NCBI RefSeq assembly: GCF_030848575.1
Contig: NZ_JAVDDX010000001.1
Location: 186,001 to 250,000 of the forward strand
Direction: 5' to 3'
Length of the DNA stretch: 64,000 bases
DNA from: Haloarcula sp. H-GB4
GTDB taxonomy: Archaea > Halobacteriota > Halobacteria > Halobacteriales > Haloarculaceae
Positions 17,102 to 25,290 of the stretch are shown piece after piece. A program made the translations under genes and the position numbers. The notes below the pieces were generated by a model, which ran no database searches, had not been told where the DNA came from, and saw only the letters and a list, made by a program, of their open reading frames with translations. Each line of letters starts with the position of its first letter. The first letter of the stretch is position 1.

Positions 17102-18651
17102 GCACACTCAAGGAAAACTGGCGTGTCGTTGCGCTGGTCACGCTGTTGCTACTCAGCGCCGTCGCGCTGTTCGTCCCCGGCGTTCCGCCAGGGACTTCGG
17201 ATACTGAAGGGGCCGGGGCTGCCAACCAGTCGACAAACCTCCAGTACGGGATTCAGCTTAGCGGTGGGACGCGCATCCAAGCCCCCATTGTCGGCATTAC
17301 CGCCGAAGGTGTTGAGGTTGCGCCCGCGGATGAGACGACCCTCGAACAATCCGTCTCAGACCAGTTGGGCATCGATTCAATCGACGTACGGGTCTCTAAC
17401 CGCACTGAAACCGTTGAAGTGTTTGCGAGGAACGTAAGCGAGTCAGAAGTACAGTCCGCGATCGAAGCCGAGGGGTACGAGCCGAGTGAGGTCCGGCCCG
17501 GTGTGACCCGAGAAACACGCGAAAATATGGTGTCGGTCATCAACGATAAACTGCGAGAATCAGCCCTCACCGGCGGCTCTGTCCAGCAAGTAAGCTCTCC
17601 CGGCGGCCGGAGCTTCATCAGCGTCACAGCCCCAGATAGGGGGCGTGAGGAGCTTATCAGCCTGCTCGAAGAACGTGGCGTCGTTCGCGTGTACGCCGTT
17701 CACGACAACACTGAGAACGGATCCTATGTCCGCGAGGAGGTTCTCTCGCAGGAGGATCTGCGCGCCGGATCAGCACAGCGAAGCGAAACGCAGGGAACGC
17801 ACGTCCCGGTGACAGTCGAACAGGGTGCCGCCGAGCGCTACGCGAACGATATGGTCGAGGCTGGATTCGGTAGTGGATCGACCTGCCGCCGCTCGGACTA
17901 CGACCACGAGAACCTCCAGAACTCACAGGCGAACTGTCTGGTGACGACGCTGAACGGCGAGCCGGTGTTCGTCGGCGGCGTCGACCCGGGGCTAGGACAG
18001 TCCTACCGGAACGGTGACTTCGTCAACAACCCGCAGTTCATCATGCGGACCAGCAATATGTCTGAAGCGACCGAGCTGGAACTCGCGCTGAAAGCTGGTC
18101 GGCTGCCGGCCCCACTTGATTTCGACAACGCGGAGAGCCAGACGCTTTCGTCCGCGCTCGCTCAGGAGTTCCAGCAGCGCTCCCTCCTGACTGGCATTCT
18201 TGCCGTCATCGCGGTGAGCCTGGTTGTGTATCTCCGGTACGGGCGTCCAGAAGTCGCCCTGCCGATGATTGTCACGGCGCTATCGGAGGTATTCATCCTC
18301 CTCGGGTTCGTCGCCTTTGTCCAATATCCGCTGAATCTCTCGCATCTGGCCGGGTTCATCGCGGTCATTGGCACGGGTGTGGACGACCTCATCATTATCG
18401 CCGACGAAATCCTCCAGCAGGGGAAAGTCGAAACGGGACGCGTGTTCCAAAGCCGCTTCCGCAAGGCGTTCTGGGTCATTGGCGCGGCCGCGGCGACGAC
18501 CATCGTCGCCATGAGCCCGCTGATGGTCCTCTCGCTTGGTGACCTTTCCGGGTTCGCTATCATCACCATCGTGGGCGTACTCATCGGTGTACTCGTAACG
18601 CGCCCGGCCTACGGTGACATCCTCCGGAGTCTCGTGCTGGACGAGGACTGA
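17098..18651 (+). CDS. secD: Protein translocase subunit SecD
   Basis: 517 residues. After helix 1 comes LQYGIQLSGGTRIQAPI, the archaeal counterpart of the bacterial D1 (DLxGG) motif, then a large extracytoplasmic domain (about 60-340). The C-terminal membrane domain has five helices with the RND motif GTGVDDLIIIADEILQQG. The usual SecA is absent in archaea, so how SecDF is energised there is unresolved; ion-gradient coupling is a common proposal. Translationally coupled with secF by ATGA overlap. Confidence 0.95.
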   Translation: MSTLKENWRVVALVTLLLLSAVALFVPGVPPGTSDTEGAGAANQSTNLQYGIQLSGGTRIQAPIVGITAEGVEVAPADETTLEQSVSDQLGIDSIDVRVSNRTETVEVFARNVSESEVQSAIEAEGYEPSEVRPGVTRETRENMVSVINDKLRESALTGGSVQQVSSPGGRSFISVTAPDRGREELISLLEERGVVRVYAVHDNTENGSYVREEVLSQEDLRAGSAQRSETQGTHVPVTVEQGAAERYANDMVEAGFGSGSTCRRSDYDHENLQNSQANCLVTTLNGEPVFVGGVDPGLGQSYRNGDFVNNPQFIMRTSNMSEATELELALKAGRLPAPLDFDNAESQTLSSALAQEFQQRSLLTGILAVIAVSLVVYLRYGRPEVALPMIVTALSEVFILLGFVAFVQYPLNLSHLAGFIAVIGTGVDDLIIIADEILQQGKVETGRVFQSRFRKAFWVIGAAAATTIVAMSPLMVLSLGDLSGFAIITIVGVLIGVLVTRPAYGDILRSLVLDED

Positions 18652-18802
18652 GACCCTCGGCTGTACGCCTTTCAGGAATTTCGCCACCGCGAGTACTGTG
18701 TCTCAGTTACAGTTAACAGTATGAGCGGTTCCCGCTTTCTGCCTTAGTACGCGGTATTGGTTCGCCTCGAAGACACCACGTTCACTGTCGGCCTGTCCGC
18801 GT

Positions 18803-19438
18803 TCAAAAGTCACCCAGTGTCGACTGTGACGCCGCCGCCAACACGTCGTCACACGTCGACCACGACCGGCGGGCACACGCCGGCAACTCGCCATGTTGGT
18901 CGACATAGTCCGCCAGGAAGGCCCGCGTTGTCGGGTCACTGGGATAGCCTGACCCCACGTCGCCGTACTCCGCCGCCAGTTCCGCGACGTGTGTGTCGCG
19001 GGCGACCTTCGCGATGATTGAGGCCGCACCGACCAGCGGGTCCGTCTCGTCGGCCCCGTGTTCCGCCCGCACGGTCACCTCGGCGTCGACCGCGTCCGCG
19101 ACCCGGCGACCGAACCGCGCCGCGTCGGTGTCGCCGGCGTCGACCATCCCCGACAGTCCGTCCCGGGCCACCACCGAGAGCGCCGCTGCCTGCCCCTCGA
19201 CGGTCAGCGTATTCATGTCCGTCTCGTCGGCATCGATCCGTTCGACCTGAATCTCGGCGACGCCAACGGCGTCCGCCGACTCACGGATTTCCTCGGCCAG
19301 TCGCTCACGTCGCTCCGGCTTGATGTCTTTCGAGTCGCCGACACCATTGGGCAGAGCCACGGGGTCAGCCCTGACGGCGGCGGCGAACATCGACCCCAGC
19401 ACTGGTCCTTTCCCGGCCTCGTCGACGCCGAATCGCAT
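18803..19438 (-). CDS. rnhB: Ribonuclease HII
   Basis: 211 residues from MRFGVDEAGKG. It cleaves RNA in RNA/DNA hybrids and single ribonucleotides in DNA. The catalytic acid pair is Asp6-Glu7 in GVDEAGKGPVLGS. Further family elements are GDSKDIKPERRE and VGAASIIAKVARD. An ATG three codons upstream is possible; a TATA-like TTTTTGCA 22-29 bases before the chosen ATG favours this one. It is downstream of pus10 on the same strand, 58 bases away. Confidence 0.95.
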   Translation of the reverse strand: MRFGVDEAGKGPVLGSMFAAAVRADPVALPNGVGDSKDIKPERRERLAEEIRESADAVGVAEIQVERIDADETDMNTLTVEGQAAALSVVARDGLSGMVDAGDTDAARFGRRVADAVDAEVTVRAEHGADETDPLVGAASIIAKVARDTHVAELAAEYGDVGSGYPSDPTTRAFLADYVDQHGELPACARRSWSTCDDVLAAASQSTLGDF

Positions 19439-19495
19439 GGCTATCATCTGGATGGCGGTGCAAAAACAGCTTCCGGTCGGACGACTCCGGGAGCG

Positions 19496-20773
19496 CTACT
19501 CTTTGAGGAACTCGTCTGTCGCGAACGGTTCGTCCTCGCCCTGTACGTCGATTACGTCGAGTGCGGTCACCACAGCGTCGGTGTCGAGCAGGCCGGCCAG
19601 ACTCGGCTCCGTGCGGCCCTCATCGCTGGAGACGAGTTCCTTCACGTACAGGCCGCCCTCGCCGTGGATGCGGAGTTCGGCGTGCCGGTCGTCGGTCAGC
19701 TCGCCCTCGGCGTCGTACACCGTCCGCGTTCGGGTGAGGTCGGCCCGTCGGTGGGTGACTCGCTGGGGCGTCTCTTGCTGGATGGTCGCCCCGTCCAGTT
19801 CCGTCAGTGCGTCCTGCAGAGCGTCGGCGTCGACCGCGTCGCCGAACTCCACATCCATCCGGTAAGTCTTCGAGGCATCCAGTTCCTTGACGCGTTCGAC
19901 CATCTCGTGGGTCGCCAGGTGGAGGTCCGTCACCTCAACCTTCCCGTCGGCGAAGGCATTGATGTCGACTTCGAGCTCGTCAGCATCCACGTCGCGTTTG
20001 CGGGGTTCCATCACCTCGATGACGAACGGGCGGCCGGAGTCGAGCATCCGGGCGTCTACGTCCTCGCGACCTGCGCCGTGGAACACGGCCTCCTCGCCGT
20101 CCATCGCCTCACGGACGACAGGCGCGGACAGTTGCTCGACGCTCTCGTCGTAGCGGTAGCCACTGCCGTCACAGCCGTCACAGGGCTCGCCTTGCCACAG
20201 CCCAGTCCCGTTGCAGTCGTTGCAGGGCCACTTCGTCTGGGGGATGTCGCGTTCGAGCTTGCGGTAACGGCCGTAGACGAACGCCGAGTTGACGTGGGTC
20301 TCCACTTCGTCCGTTGCGAGGTCGAGCGTGAGCTGGACTGCTGGACGGCCGAACTCCACCTCCGCGCCGGTCAGGTCGCCGATTCGTTTGCCGACTTCGC
20401 GGTTGAGTTCGGTCTTCAGCGCTTCGCCGGCGTCGGGGTCTAGCCCCACGTCTTCCCGGAGCAGTTCGTCGTTCTCTTCGAGTAGCGGCGGCACTTTCGT
20501 CCCGACCTGATAGGTGTCGAACTCGTAGCCGCGGACGGCACTTGCGGCCTGCTCGGCCCACCACTCGAAGCGGTCACACTCGCCCTCACAGACCCAGCAA
20601 TCCTCGCTTTCCTCAAAGGGGTCGTCGTCTGCAAGCGCAAGCGTCACCCGAAGGGCGTGCCCTCGTTCGGCGTTGGCCAGCCCGAAACTCCGGTCGGCGA
20701 AGAGCCGGCCAAGGCAGGAATCACACAGCGGCCCGGTGGCAAGCGCCGCACGGGCGTCCTCAAGTATACTCAT
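19496..20773 (-). CDS. pus10: tRNA pseudouridine synthase Pus10
   Basis: 425-codon gene beginning MSILEDARAAL. Archaeal Pus10 makes pseudouridine 54 and 55 in the tRNA T-arm. A zinc site uses Cys17, Cys20, Cys59 and Cys62 (CDSC, CWVC) and a THUMP-like domain follows. A second four-cysteine site lies at 184-201 (CNDC, CDGC, with glycine-rich surroundings). The catalytic motif GREDVDAR lies at 235-242. The C-terminal ELRIHGEGGLYVKELVSSDE is the conserved RNA-contacting end. A longer start is possible, but CAATTACGG 21-29 bases upstream supports this one. TrmY elsewhere in the window uses its product. Confidence 0.94.
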   Translation of the reverse strand: MSILEDARAALATGPLCDSCLGRLFADRSFGLANAERGHALRVTLALADDDPFEESEDCWVCEGECDRFEWWAEQAASAVRGYEFDTYQVGTKVPPLLEENDELLREDVGLDPDAGEALKTELNREVGKRIGDLTGAEVEFGRPAVQLTLDLATDEVETHVNSAFVYGRYRKLERDIPQTKWPCNDCNGTGLWQGEPCDGCDGSGYRYDESVEQLSAPVVREAMDGEEAVFHGAGREDVDARMLDSGRPFVIEVMEPRKRDVDADELEVDINAFADGKVEVTDLHLATHEMVERVKELDASKTYRMDVEFGDAVDADALQDALTELDGATIQQETPQRVTHRRADLTRTRTVYDAEGELTDDRHAELRIHGEGGLYVKELVSSDEGRTEPSLAGLLDTDAVVTALDVIDVQGEDEPFATDEFLKE

Positions 20774-20855
20774 TGCCTGAGCCGACGCGTCGCCCCCGTA
20801 ATTGCGTTTCGACCTCTCGATCATCGGGTCAGTTGGCCTGCGACCGTGCTTGCGC

Positions 20856-21971
20856 TCACTCGCCAGTCATGCCGCCGTCGTCTGTGGTTTTGCCTTTTGA
20901 CTGCGCCTGATCGAACAGTTCGCCCGGAATTTCCTCGGTCGAGACGGAGATGGACCGCTGGGGGAACGGGATTTCGATATCCTCTGCCCGGAATCGCTTG
21001 TAGATCGCGCTGTTGAGTTCGTGAGTCGCCCGAGCTGTCAGAGCCGGATTACTGACCCAGCACAGCAGTTCGAAGTTCAGCGCTGAGTTGCCGAACTCCC
21101 GGAACCGGACCCGTGGGTTCGGCCGTTCCTGCACGAGGTCTTCGGCTTCGGCCAGTTCCAGAAGAATCTCCTCGACCCGGTCGATATCCGTCCCGTAGGC
21201 GACGCCGACAGGGACGCGAATCCGACGCTTGCGCCGCGGCGTCGACTCGTTGACGATGGCGGCGTTGTTGAGCTTCGAGTTCGGAACGGTGACGAGGATG
21301 TCGTCACGGGTGCGGATGACCGTCGAGCGGACGGAGATATCCTCGACACGGCCGCGTTCGCCGGTCTCCAGAACGACGAAATCGCCGACTGCGTACGTCC
21401 CGTCGAGATACAGCGAGAGCGAGCCGAAAAAATTCGCCAGCGTGTCCCGGGCCGCCAGCCCGACGATGATGCCCATAATCCCCGCTGAGGCCAGAAGCGG
21501 CGTCACGTCGATGTCCCAGAGGACTAGCAACAGCAGAATCCCACCGCCCGAGATGAGCGCGCTCCAGACGTTCTGGAGGATGGGGACCATCTGGCGGTCG
21601 ATGTACGCTGAATCCGTCGCGATGGCGGACGCTTGGCGACCGATGCGCAGTAGCGTCACCATCCAGACGATGACGACTAGCGAGAGCGTCCCGGCCTCCA
21701 GCGAGACGGCGATGGCCGGGCGGATGTCGTAAATCTGTGCGCCGGCGTACGCGCCGCCGAGACCGACCGTGACGTACACGGCGGTGTGAATCCCACGGAA
21801 GACGATGTCGTCGACATCGCCCTCGATGTGTGGGGTGACCCGTCTGAGCAGCCGGTCACCGAGGACACGGATGACCAGCGCAAGCGCGACCCCGCTGCCG
21901 ACGAGTACCAGAAACCCTTGCCAGGCCGGCAGTCCCGACAGCAGGTCTACCACCCCGCTTCCCAGTTGCAT
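20856..21971 (-). CDS. MscS-family mechanosensitive ion channel
   Basis: 371 residues. Three to five N-terminal helices lead into the pore helix region (ASAGIMGIIVGLAARDTLANFF, glycine/alanine-packed as in MscS TM3). The MscS beta domain follows (GERGRVEDISVRSTVIRT, LVTVPNSKLNNAAIVN), then the C-terminal alpha/beta cage ending in an acidic polar tail. These channels release solutes on hypo-osmotic shock, important for a halophile. Same strand as pus10, 83 bases upstream of its start. Confidence 0.92.
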   Translation of the reverse strand: MQLGSGVVDLLSGLPAWQGFLVLVGSGVALALVIRVLGDRLLRRVTPHIEGDVDDIVFRGIHTAVYVTVGLGGAYAGAQIYDIRPAIAVSLEAGTLSLVVIVWMVTLLRIGRQASAIATDSAYIDRQMVPILQNVWSALISGGGILLLLVLWDIDVTPLLASAGIMGIIVGLAARDTLANFFGSLSLYLDGTYAVGDFVVLETGERGRVEDISVRSTVIRTRDDILVTVPNSKLNNAAIVNESTPRRKRRIRVPVGVAYGTDIDRVEEILLELAEAEDLVQERPNPRVRFREFGNSALNFELLCWVSNPALTARATHELNSAIYKRFRAEDIEIPFPQRSISVSTEEIPGELFDQAQSKGKTTDDGGMTGE

Positions 21972-22060
21972 ACCCCCGCTTGGACACCGGGGCTATATAT
22001 ACTGCCACGTCGACGGCCGGAACCGAACGGCCTTTGTCCCGCGGCGTCCGCTCCGTGGGT

Positions 22061-22873
22061 ATGAACCCGATTCTCGTCGCTATTCTGCTGGGCCTGCTGC
22101 AAGGGGTGCTGGAATGGATTCCGGTCTCCAGCGAGGGCGGCGTCGCCCTCGCGTCGACGGTGGTCACAGGCGTCTCACCCGCCGCTGCGACCCGCCTCGC
22201 ACTCTTTCTCCACGCCGGAACGGCGGTTGCGGCCACGGCCTACTACCGCACCGAGGTCCGAACCATCCTCCATTCGATCCGGCAACTCTCGCGTCGTCCG
22301 TTCGCCGACGAGACGGCGGACCTCTCGTTTATTATCATCGCGACGGCGGCGACCGCTGTCACTGGTCTCCCCGCGTATATGGTCCTTGACGCGGCCGTTT
22401 CGGAGCTTGAGGGTGGTCTCTTTCTGGCGCTGGTCGGCGGCCTGCTCGTCATCACCGGCCTCCTCCAGCGCTTCGCCGCGGCGCTGTCACTGGGAGAGCG
22501 TGAGATTCCGGATGGGATCGACGCCGTACTGGTCGGGGTGTTGCAGGGGCTGGCCATCCTCCCCGGTGTCTCCCGGTCTGGAACGACAGTGAGCGCGCTG
22601 TTGCTCAGGGGCCACGAGGGTGAGTCGTCGCTTCGACTCTCGTTCTTACTGTCGATTCCGGCCGCGCTCGCTGCCAACGTACTGGTCCTCGTCGATGACG
22701 GTGTCCCCGCAATCGACCCGCTGCCGGCCGTCGTCGCGCTCGTTGTGAGCGCCGTCGTCGGCTACCTCACCGTCGACGCGCTGGTCCGACTGGTCCGGCA
22801 GGTCCCGTTCTGGGCGGTCTGTACGGTGTTCGGCGGGCTAGGCGTCGCTGGCGGATTGCTTGTCGCGCTGTGA
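22061..22873 (+). CDS. uppP: UppP/BacA-type undecaprenyl (isoprenyl) diphosphate phosphatase
   Basis: 270 residues, about eight helices. Signature motifs are LLQGVLEWIPVSSEGG near residue 12 (glutamate plus PVSSxG) and LPGVSRSGTTVSALLL near 170. In bacteria the enzyme recycles the C55 carrier lipid. In archaea the substrate is probably dolichyl-type diphosphate used in glycan assembly (inference). An upstream in-frame extension would enter the divergent mscS promoter region, so the start is set at MNPILVAIL. It ends 56 bases before cheF. Confidence 0.9.
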   Translation: MNPILVAILLGLLQGVLEWIPVSSEGGVALASTVVTGVSPAAATRLALFLHAGTAVAATAYYRTEVRTILHSIRQLSRRPFADETADLSFIIIATAATAVTGLPAYMVLDAAVSELEGGLFLALVGGLLVITGLLQRFAAALSLGEREIPDGIDAVLVGVLQGLAILPGVSRSGTTVSALLLRGHEGESSLRLSFLLSIPAALAANVLVLVDDGVPAIDPLPAVVALVVSAVVGYLTVDALVRLVRQVPFWAVCTVFGGLGVAGGLLVAL

Positions 22874-22928
22874 GAGCGGTGCTGGAACTTATTTACCCTT
22901 CGGCATCAAATCTGTAGTACCAGCGGCT

Positions 22929-23795
22929 ATGAGTGGTGACGAACGCAAGCTAGTCGACACGTCGGGGGACTTCCAGTACGTCGTCCGCGATGGCGACACG
23001 GTGACCGACCCGAAGTGGCGCTCCTGTCGACTCATCGTCACCAACAAGCGACTCATTCTGGCGACGAACGGCTCGAAACAGCCCATTCCTCACTCCAACA
23101 TCACCCTCCCGTCGAACCCTGACGATCTGGTTCCCGATGGTGGGACTGGCGGTGCAACCGCGCTGGAGGTGGGCAATAACGTCCTCCTCGTCGACACGCC
23201 AAACCTAGACGACTTCCAGACGGAGTACGTCCGCGCGACGCTACAGGGTGAGGTCATCCTCGCACGACAGCAAGCGGTCGTCGGTGGCGTCGTTCAGGAG
23301 GACGCCGAGTGGCGCAAGGCACGGTTTCAACTAGACGACGACATCATCCGCCTCCAGTTTCCCGGCGGCAAGAGTATGTCCTTCGAAATCGAGGACGTCG
23401 GAACCATCGAAACCGAGACCAGTACCGTGATGGGGCAGGAGCGGGATGTCATCGAGGTCGAACACACTGACGACCAAGACCGTAGCGTCGAAACCCATAT
23501 TTCGGGGATGGATCACCACACGCGGGCGCTGAAGACGCTGTTCACCCGCGTTATCGAGGACCGCGAGGACGATTACGAACTCTCGGAGATGGAGAGCCAG
23601 GTGCTGATGGCGCTGTACTCTGGTGTTTCACCGTTCGAGATGTCCGATTTCGTTGGGACGACACCTGACGAGGTCGAGGAAATCTATCAGAAACTGCTTG
23701 ATGTTGGTGCGGTTGACGAGGTCCGGGTTCGGACCGAGGTTGCGTTGAACGCGCAAGGGCGGAATATGGCGAGTGAAGCGATGAGTGAGAAGTAG
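22929..23795 (+). CDS. cheF: Taxis protein CheF (first copy)
   Basis: 288 residues from MSGDERKLVDTSGDF. CheF proteins, studied in Halobacterium, connect CheY to the archaellum motor (established for that system). The family layout is seen: an N-terminal beta-rich part (WRSCRLIVTNKRLILAT), a repeat of the same fold (WRKARFQLDDDIIRLQF), then a C-terminal winged helix (ESQVLMALYSGVSPFEMSDF). A TATA-like ACTTATTTA lies about 34-42 bases upstream. No chemotaxis or archaellum gene is nearby. The paralogue at 33444-34304 shares the architecture and motif order. Confidence 0.88.
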   Translation: MSGDERKLVDTSGDFQYVVRDGDTVTDPKWRSCRLIVTNKRLILATNGSKQPIPHSNITLPSNPDDLVPDGGTGGATALEVGNNVLLVDTPNLDDFQTEYVRATLQGEVILARQQAVVGGVVQEDAEWRKARFQLDDDIIRLQFPGGKSMSFEIEDVGTIETETSTVMGQERDVIEVEHTDDQDRSVETHISGMDHHTRALKTLFTRVIEDREDDYELSEMESQVLMALYSGVSPFEMSDFVGTTPDEVEEIYQKLLDVGAVDEVRVRTEVALNAQGRNMASEAMSEK

Positions 23796-23796
23796 T

Positions 23797-23820
23797 GCGG
23801 CGCTGTGCGCCGCAGAACGA
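23797..23820 (+). repeat. Hairpin-forming repeat unit, copy 1
   Basis: The first 17 bases, GCGGCGCTGTGCGCCGC, form a seven-base-pair hairpin with a three-base loop, immediately after the cheF stop codon. The unit continues AGAACGA. It could act as a transcription stop for cheF, but haloarchaeal terminators usually need a T-run, and none follows. Confidence 0.6.
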
Positions 23821-23907
23821 ACGGCAAAGCCGTGAGTAGCGAGAGCCCGAGCGAAGCGAGGGGTCTCGAAACGCGAACGGGGAGCAGCGCGACCCGTGAG
23901 CACCAGT

Positions 23908-23931
23908 ACGGCGCTACGCGCCGCAGAACGA
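23908..23931 (+). repeat. Hairpin-forming repeat unit, copy 2
   Basis: This copy matches copy 1 at 21 of 24 positions. The hairpin bases are CGGCGCTACGCGCCG with changes in the loop, followed by the same CAGAACGA. Conserved stem with changed loop is consistent with a mobile or structured repeat rather than chance similarity. Confidence 0.55.
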
Positions 23932-24110
23932 CTTCTCTTGACGCCGGGCCGAGAAAATCGGACAGGGACCGGTACTGAGCCGGGGCAGTTGAGCGGTACC
24001 GCTGAACGGGAGGACCACTGTGACCCGTGGTTTGCCTCTCGCGGCGGTTAAGTTCCGATGTAGCCCAGTCAGTACAGTCGGACTCGTGACCTGCTCCTGT
24101 CTGGCCGTTT

Positions 24111-24362
24111 TCACTCGGGCAGGTACTCGATGTCCTCAGCCTCGGTCACCGACACCCCGTCCGGAAGGTCTGACTCTGGGACTGGCGTCAGGGTGAGCAC
24201 TTCACCCGCCTCGGTCTGTACCCACTCCTGTCCTGTCGCTTGACTCCAATCGTGTGGGTCCCAGAACCCCGACTCGAAGCGCATCCAGATGTCGAGACCA
24301 CTGTAGTACTCTCCCGTTGAACTTTCGTAGATCATTGCTGACTCCACGGCGTCTGCTGCCAT
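24111..24362 (-). CDS. Small acidic hypothetical protein
   Basis: 83 residues starting MAADAVESAMIYES; the frame extends four codons further to a TTG, which is less likely. Aromatic-rich middle (YYSGLDIWMRFESGFWDPHDW) and acidic C-terminus (EAEDIEYLPE). No signal, helix or known motif. AATAATACC lies about 21-38 bases upstream on the same strand, consistent with a leaderless start. Function unknown. Confidence 0.6.
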   Translation of the reverse strand: MAADAVESAMIYESSTGEYYSGLDIWMRFESGFWDPHDWSQATGQEWVQTEAGEVLTLTPVPESDLPDGVSVTEAEDIEYLPE

Positions 24363-24544
24363 CGAAAAAGTCAATGCACCTACATGGTATTATTACTACC
24401 GGCAGGGCTGAAATTCGCCAGGCTTGAGAATGGAGGGGTGCTTGGACAGCACGGGTAAAGCGGTGGTTCGGCCACCGTATGTGTACGTTTAACAGGGATG
24501 TCGTAAACTAGCTATGGATCTACCGTTGCTGAAAACGGAGTGAC

Positions 24545-24760
24545 CTACTGCTGTTCCATCGCCAGCTCAAGCGACCAGAAGAAGCCGTAGTACGCGACGA
24601 CACCGGCGGCGAGCGTCAGGTAGTAGGCCCACTGGGGAGCCGGGAGCAGGTCGAAGATAACACTCACAGCAGTCACCCAGGCGATAGCGAACACGAGGTC
24701 GACGAACATTCCCCGCTTGTGGTCTTGCACGTGGTTACGGAGGGTGTCGACGACGCTCAT
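24545..24760 (-). CDS. Small two-helix membrane protein of the acetate-uptake operon
   Basis: 71 residues. A basic N-terminus (RNHVQDHKRG) precedes two helices at about 19-41 (FVDLVFAIAWVTAVSVIF) and 45-66 (YYLTLAAGVVAYYGFFWSL). It follows uspA by 52 bases on the same strand, as last gene of acs-symporter-uspA. Similar small proteins occur beside haloarchaeal transport genes (from memory, possibly DUF8119). Its role is unknown. Confidence 0.72.
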   Translation of the reverse strand: MSVVDTLRNHVQDHKRGMFVDLVFAIAWVTAVSVIFDLLPAPQWAYYLTLAAGVVAYYGFFWSLELAMEQQ

Positions 24761-24812
24761 CGGTGCCCTCGCACCATCCGTGGCGGTCGTAGTCGGTTCA
24801 GTCCCATGCTAG

Positions 24813-25286
24813 TCACGCCTCGATATCCGTCTCGCCGTGAACGTCGACGACCAGCACCGGCAGCCGCGTCCGGCGGAGCACCTTCTCTGTGACGCTGCCG
24901 AGGATGACGCGTTTGAGACCCGAGCGGCCGTGGGACCCCATCACGACGAGGTCGATGTCGTTGTCCTCGACGAACTTTCGGATGGCGCGGGCCGGCTCGC
25001 CAGCGGTGACGTGCTCTTCGACCGCGATGCCGTGCTCGGCGGCCCGGTCGCGGACGTAGCCGGTGGCTTCGTCTGCGTCGGCTTTCACTTCTGTCATCTC
25101 CTCCAGATTCCCCTGTCGGATTCGGTCGACCTGCTCTGTCCCCAGCGAGTAGCTGGTGGCGTCGACGTCGACGACGTACAACGCGTGGACCGTCGCGCCG
25201 TACTTCGAGGCGATATCGACTGCCTGATCGACCGCGTTTTCGGCGGTTTCGCTGCCGTCGGTCGGAACAAGAATATTGTCGTACAT
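24813..25286 (-). CDS. Universal stress protein UspA family
   Basis: 157 residues from MYDNILVPTDGSETAENAVD. The alpha/beta fold has the ATP-binding signature near the C-terminus: VMGSHGRSGLKRVILGSVTEKVLR, matching G-2x-G-9x-G(S/T). Such proteins often sit with transporters and are thought to modulate them. It begins five bases after the symporter stop, so it is co-transcribed and may regulate that transporter (inference). Confidence 0.93.
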   Translation of the reverse strand: MYDNILVPTDGSETAENAVDQAVDIASKYGATVHALYVVDVDATSYSLGTEQVDRIRQGNLEEMTEVKADADEATGYVRDRAAEHGIAVEEHVTAGEPARAIRKFVEDNDIDLVVMGSHGRSGLKRVILGSVTEKVLRRTRLPVLVVDVHGETDIEA

Positions 25287-25290
25287 TGGT

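Larger units (their letters stand above)
23796..24110. other. Intergenic region with repeated hairpin units, no gene
   Basis: 315 bases after cheF. Two near-identical 24-base units lie 111 bases apart (listed separately). Between them is a run of degenerate GAGCGAAGCGAGG-type sequence, common in haloarchaeal intergenic DNA. The rest, up to the convergent hypothetical gene, has no coding character that I can defend. Confidence 0.55.

Noticed and set aside
19058-20443. 461-codon plus-strand frame
   Set aside because: It is antisense to rnhB and pus10, both with full catalytic motifs. Long antisense frames are common in GC-rich haloarchaeal DNA.
19496-20773. DnaJ-like zinc finger fused into Pus10 (two CxxC pairs at 184-201)
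   Set aside because: I recall a cysteine cluster at this position in other archaeal Pus10 proteins, so it is probably a family feature rather than a novel fusion.
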